Source: Faecousia sp. | GTDB taxonomy: Bacteria; Bacillota; Clostridia; Oscillospirales; Oscillospiraceae | Direction of reading: 5' to 3' | Length of the DNA: 39,968 nucleotides | NCBI GenBank assembly: GCA_029257715.1 | Contig: JARIAT010000057.1 | Coordinates: 1-39,968 of the forward strand | In this document: positions 39,845 through 39,968 of the stretch, in pieces | Position numbering within the stretch: position 1 is the first letter of the stretch | How the letters are laid out: each line of letters begins with the position of its first letter | The notes under the pieces: model-generated | Seen by the model: the letters and a program-made list of their open reading frames with translations, nothing else | Told to the model about the DNA's origin: nothing | Database searches by the model: none | Translations under genes and position numbers: made by a program

Positions 39845-39968
39845 GGTTTCTCCTCTTTTCCATTTGATTCGTATTCTTTAATATAGCATAATGTGAGAAA
39901 AATCGCAATCCCCTGAACAAATTTGATGGGTATTGCATGTGTATTTTCGGGGCATAATGGATCTGAGG

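Noticed and set aside
1..39968. CRISPR array or rRNA operon
   Set aside because: No regularly spaced direct repeats of 24-40 bp and no rRNA-like stretch were seen.

Overview
The window is a chromosomal stretch from a low-to-medium GC, strictly or mostly anaerobic Gram-positive bacterium of the Clostridia. A gut member of the Oscillospiraceae/Ruminococcaceae type fits best, but the species cannot be named from sequence alone. The pointers are AAGGAGG ribosome-binding sites, TTGACA-N17-TATAAT promoters, an LCP-family wall polymer ligase, TagD, PadR and YitT proteins, a preQ1-I riboswitch before queT, the YedF/DUF3343 selenium-associated set, DUF1292, and rubrerythrin beside superoxide dismutase.

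Layout. 1-0.8 kb: a tyrosine integrase reduced to its catalytic domain, the only mobile-element trace. 0.9-5.4 kb: a sugar-acid-like uptake cluster with a sodium:solute symporter, two CE7-type esterases in tandem (one without its nucleophile serine) and a YhcH/NanQ-like protein. The same 17-bp palindrome overlaps the -35 boxes of the symporter and esterase promoters. 5.5-9.9 kb: a heterodimeric ABC exporter whose first gene carries a one-base frameshift, with a TetR regulator upstream. 10-11.3 kb: superoxide dismutase and rubrerythrin. 11.4-13.9 kb: a LysR regulator divergent from an aromatic amino acid decarboxylase. 14-17 kb: a DUF2284 cysteine-rich protein, an FRG-domain protein convergent and overlapping with it, and an N-acetylhexosamine 1-kinase. 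17.2-23.5 kb: surface-polymer genes (FlaA1/PglF-type dehydratase, WecB, TagD, an unknown membrane-anchored protein, LCP protein). 23.7-27.7 kb: a ThiF-like protein, then the operon yedF-DUF3343-cysteine desulfurase-LysR. 28-32 kb: membrane proteins (CmpB-like, YitT, QueT with its riboswitch, a formate/nitrite channel). 32-34.6 kb: a Nudix hydrolase and the PadR-HAAS-DUF4097 envelope cassette. 34.7-40 kb: tRNA-Arg(CCG), a DivIVA-like coiled-coil protein, DUF1292, a second Nudix, and the operon Nudix-mnmE-cysteine desulfurase.

How parts fit. NahK makes HexNAc-1-phosphate, and WecB, the FlaA1-type dehydratase, TagD and the LCP protein make and attach a HexNAc-containing wall polymer. MnmE and the IscS-type desulfurase both serve wobble-uridine modification, and QueT serves queuosine at another wobble position. 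The strongest leads are the shared operator with its pseudo-esterase pair, the decaying exporter, the promoter-embedded palindromes before sodA and the DUF2284 gene, and the FRG/DUF2284 pair. No CRISPR array, rRNA or intact mobile element is visible.
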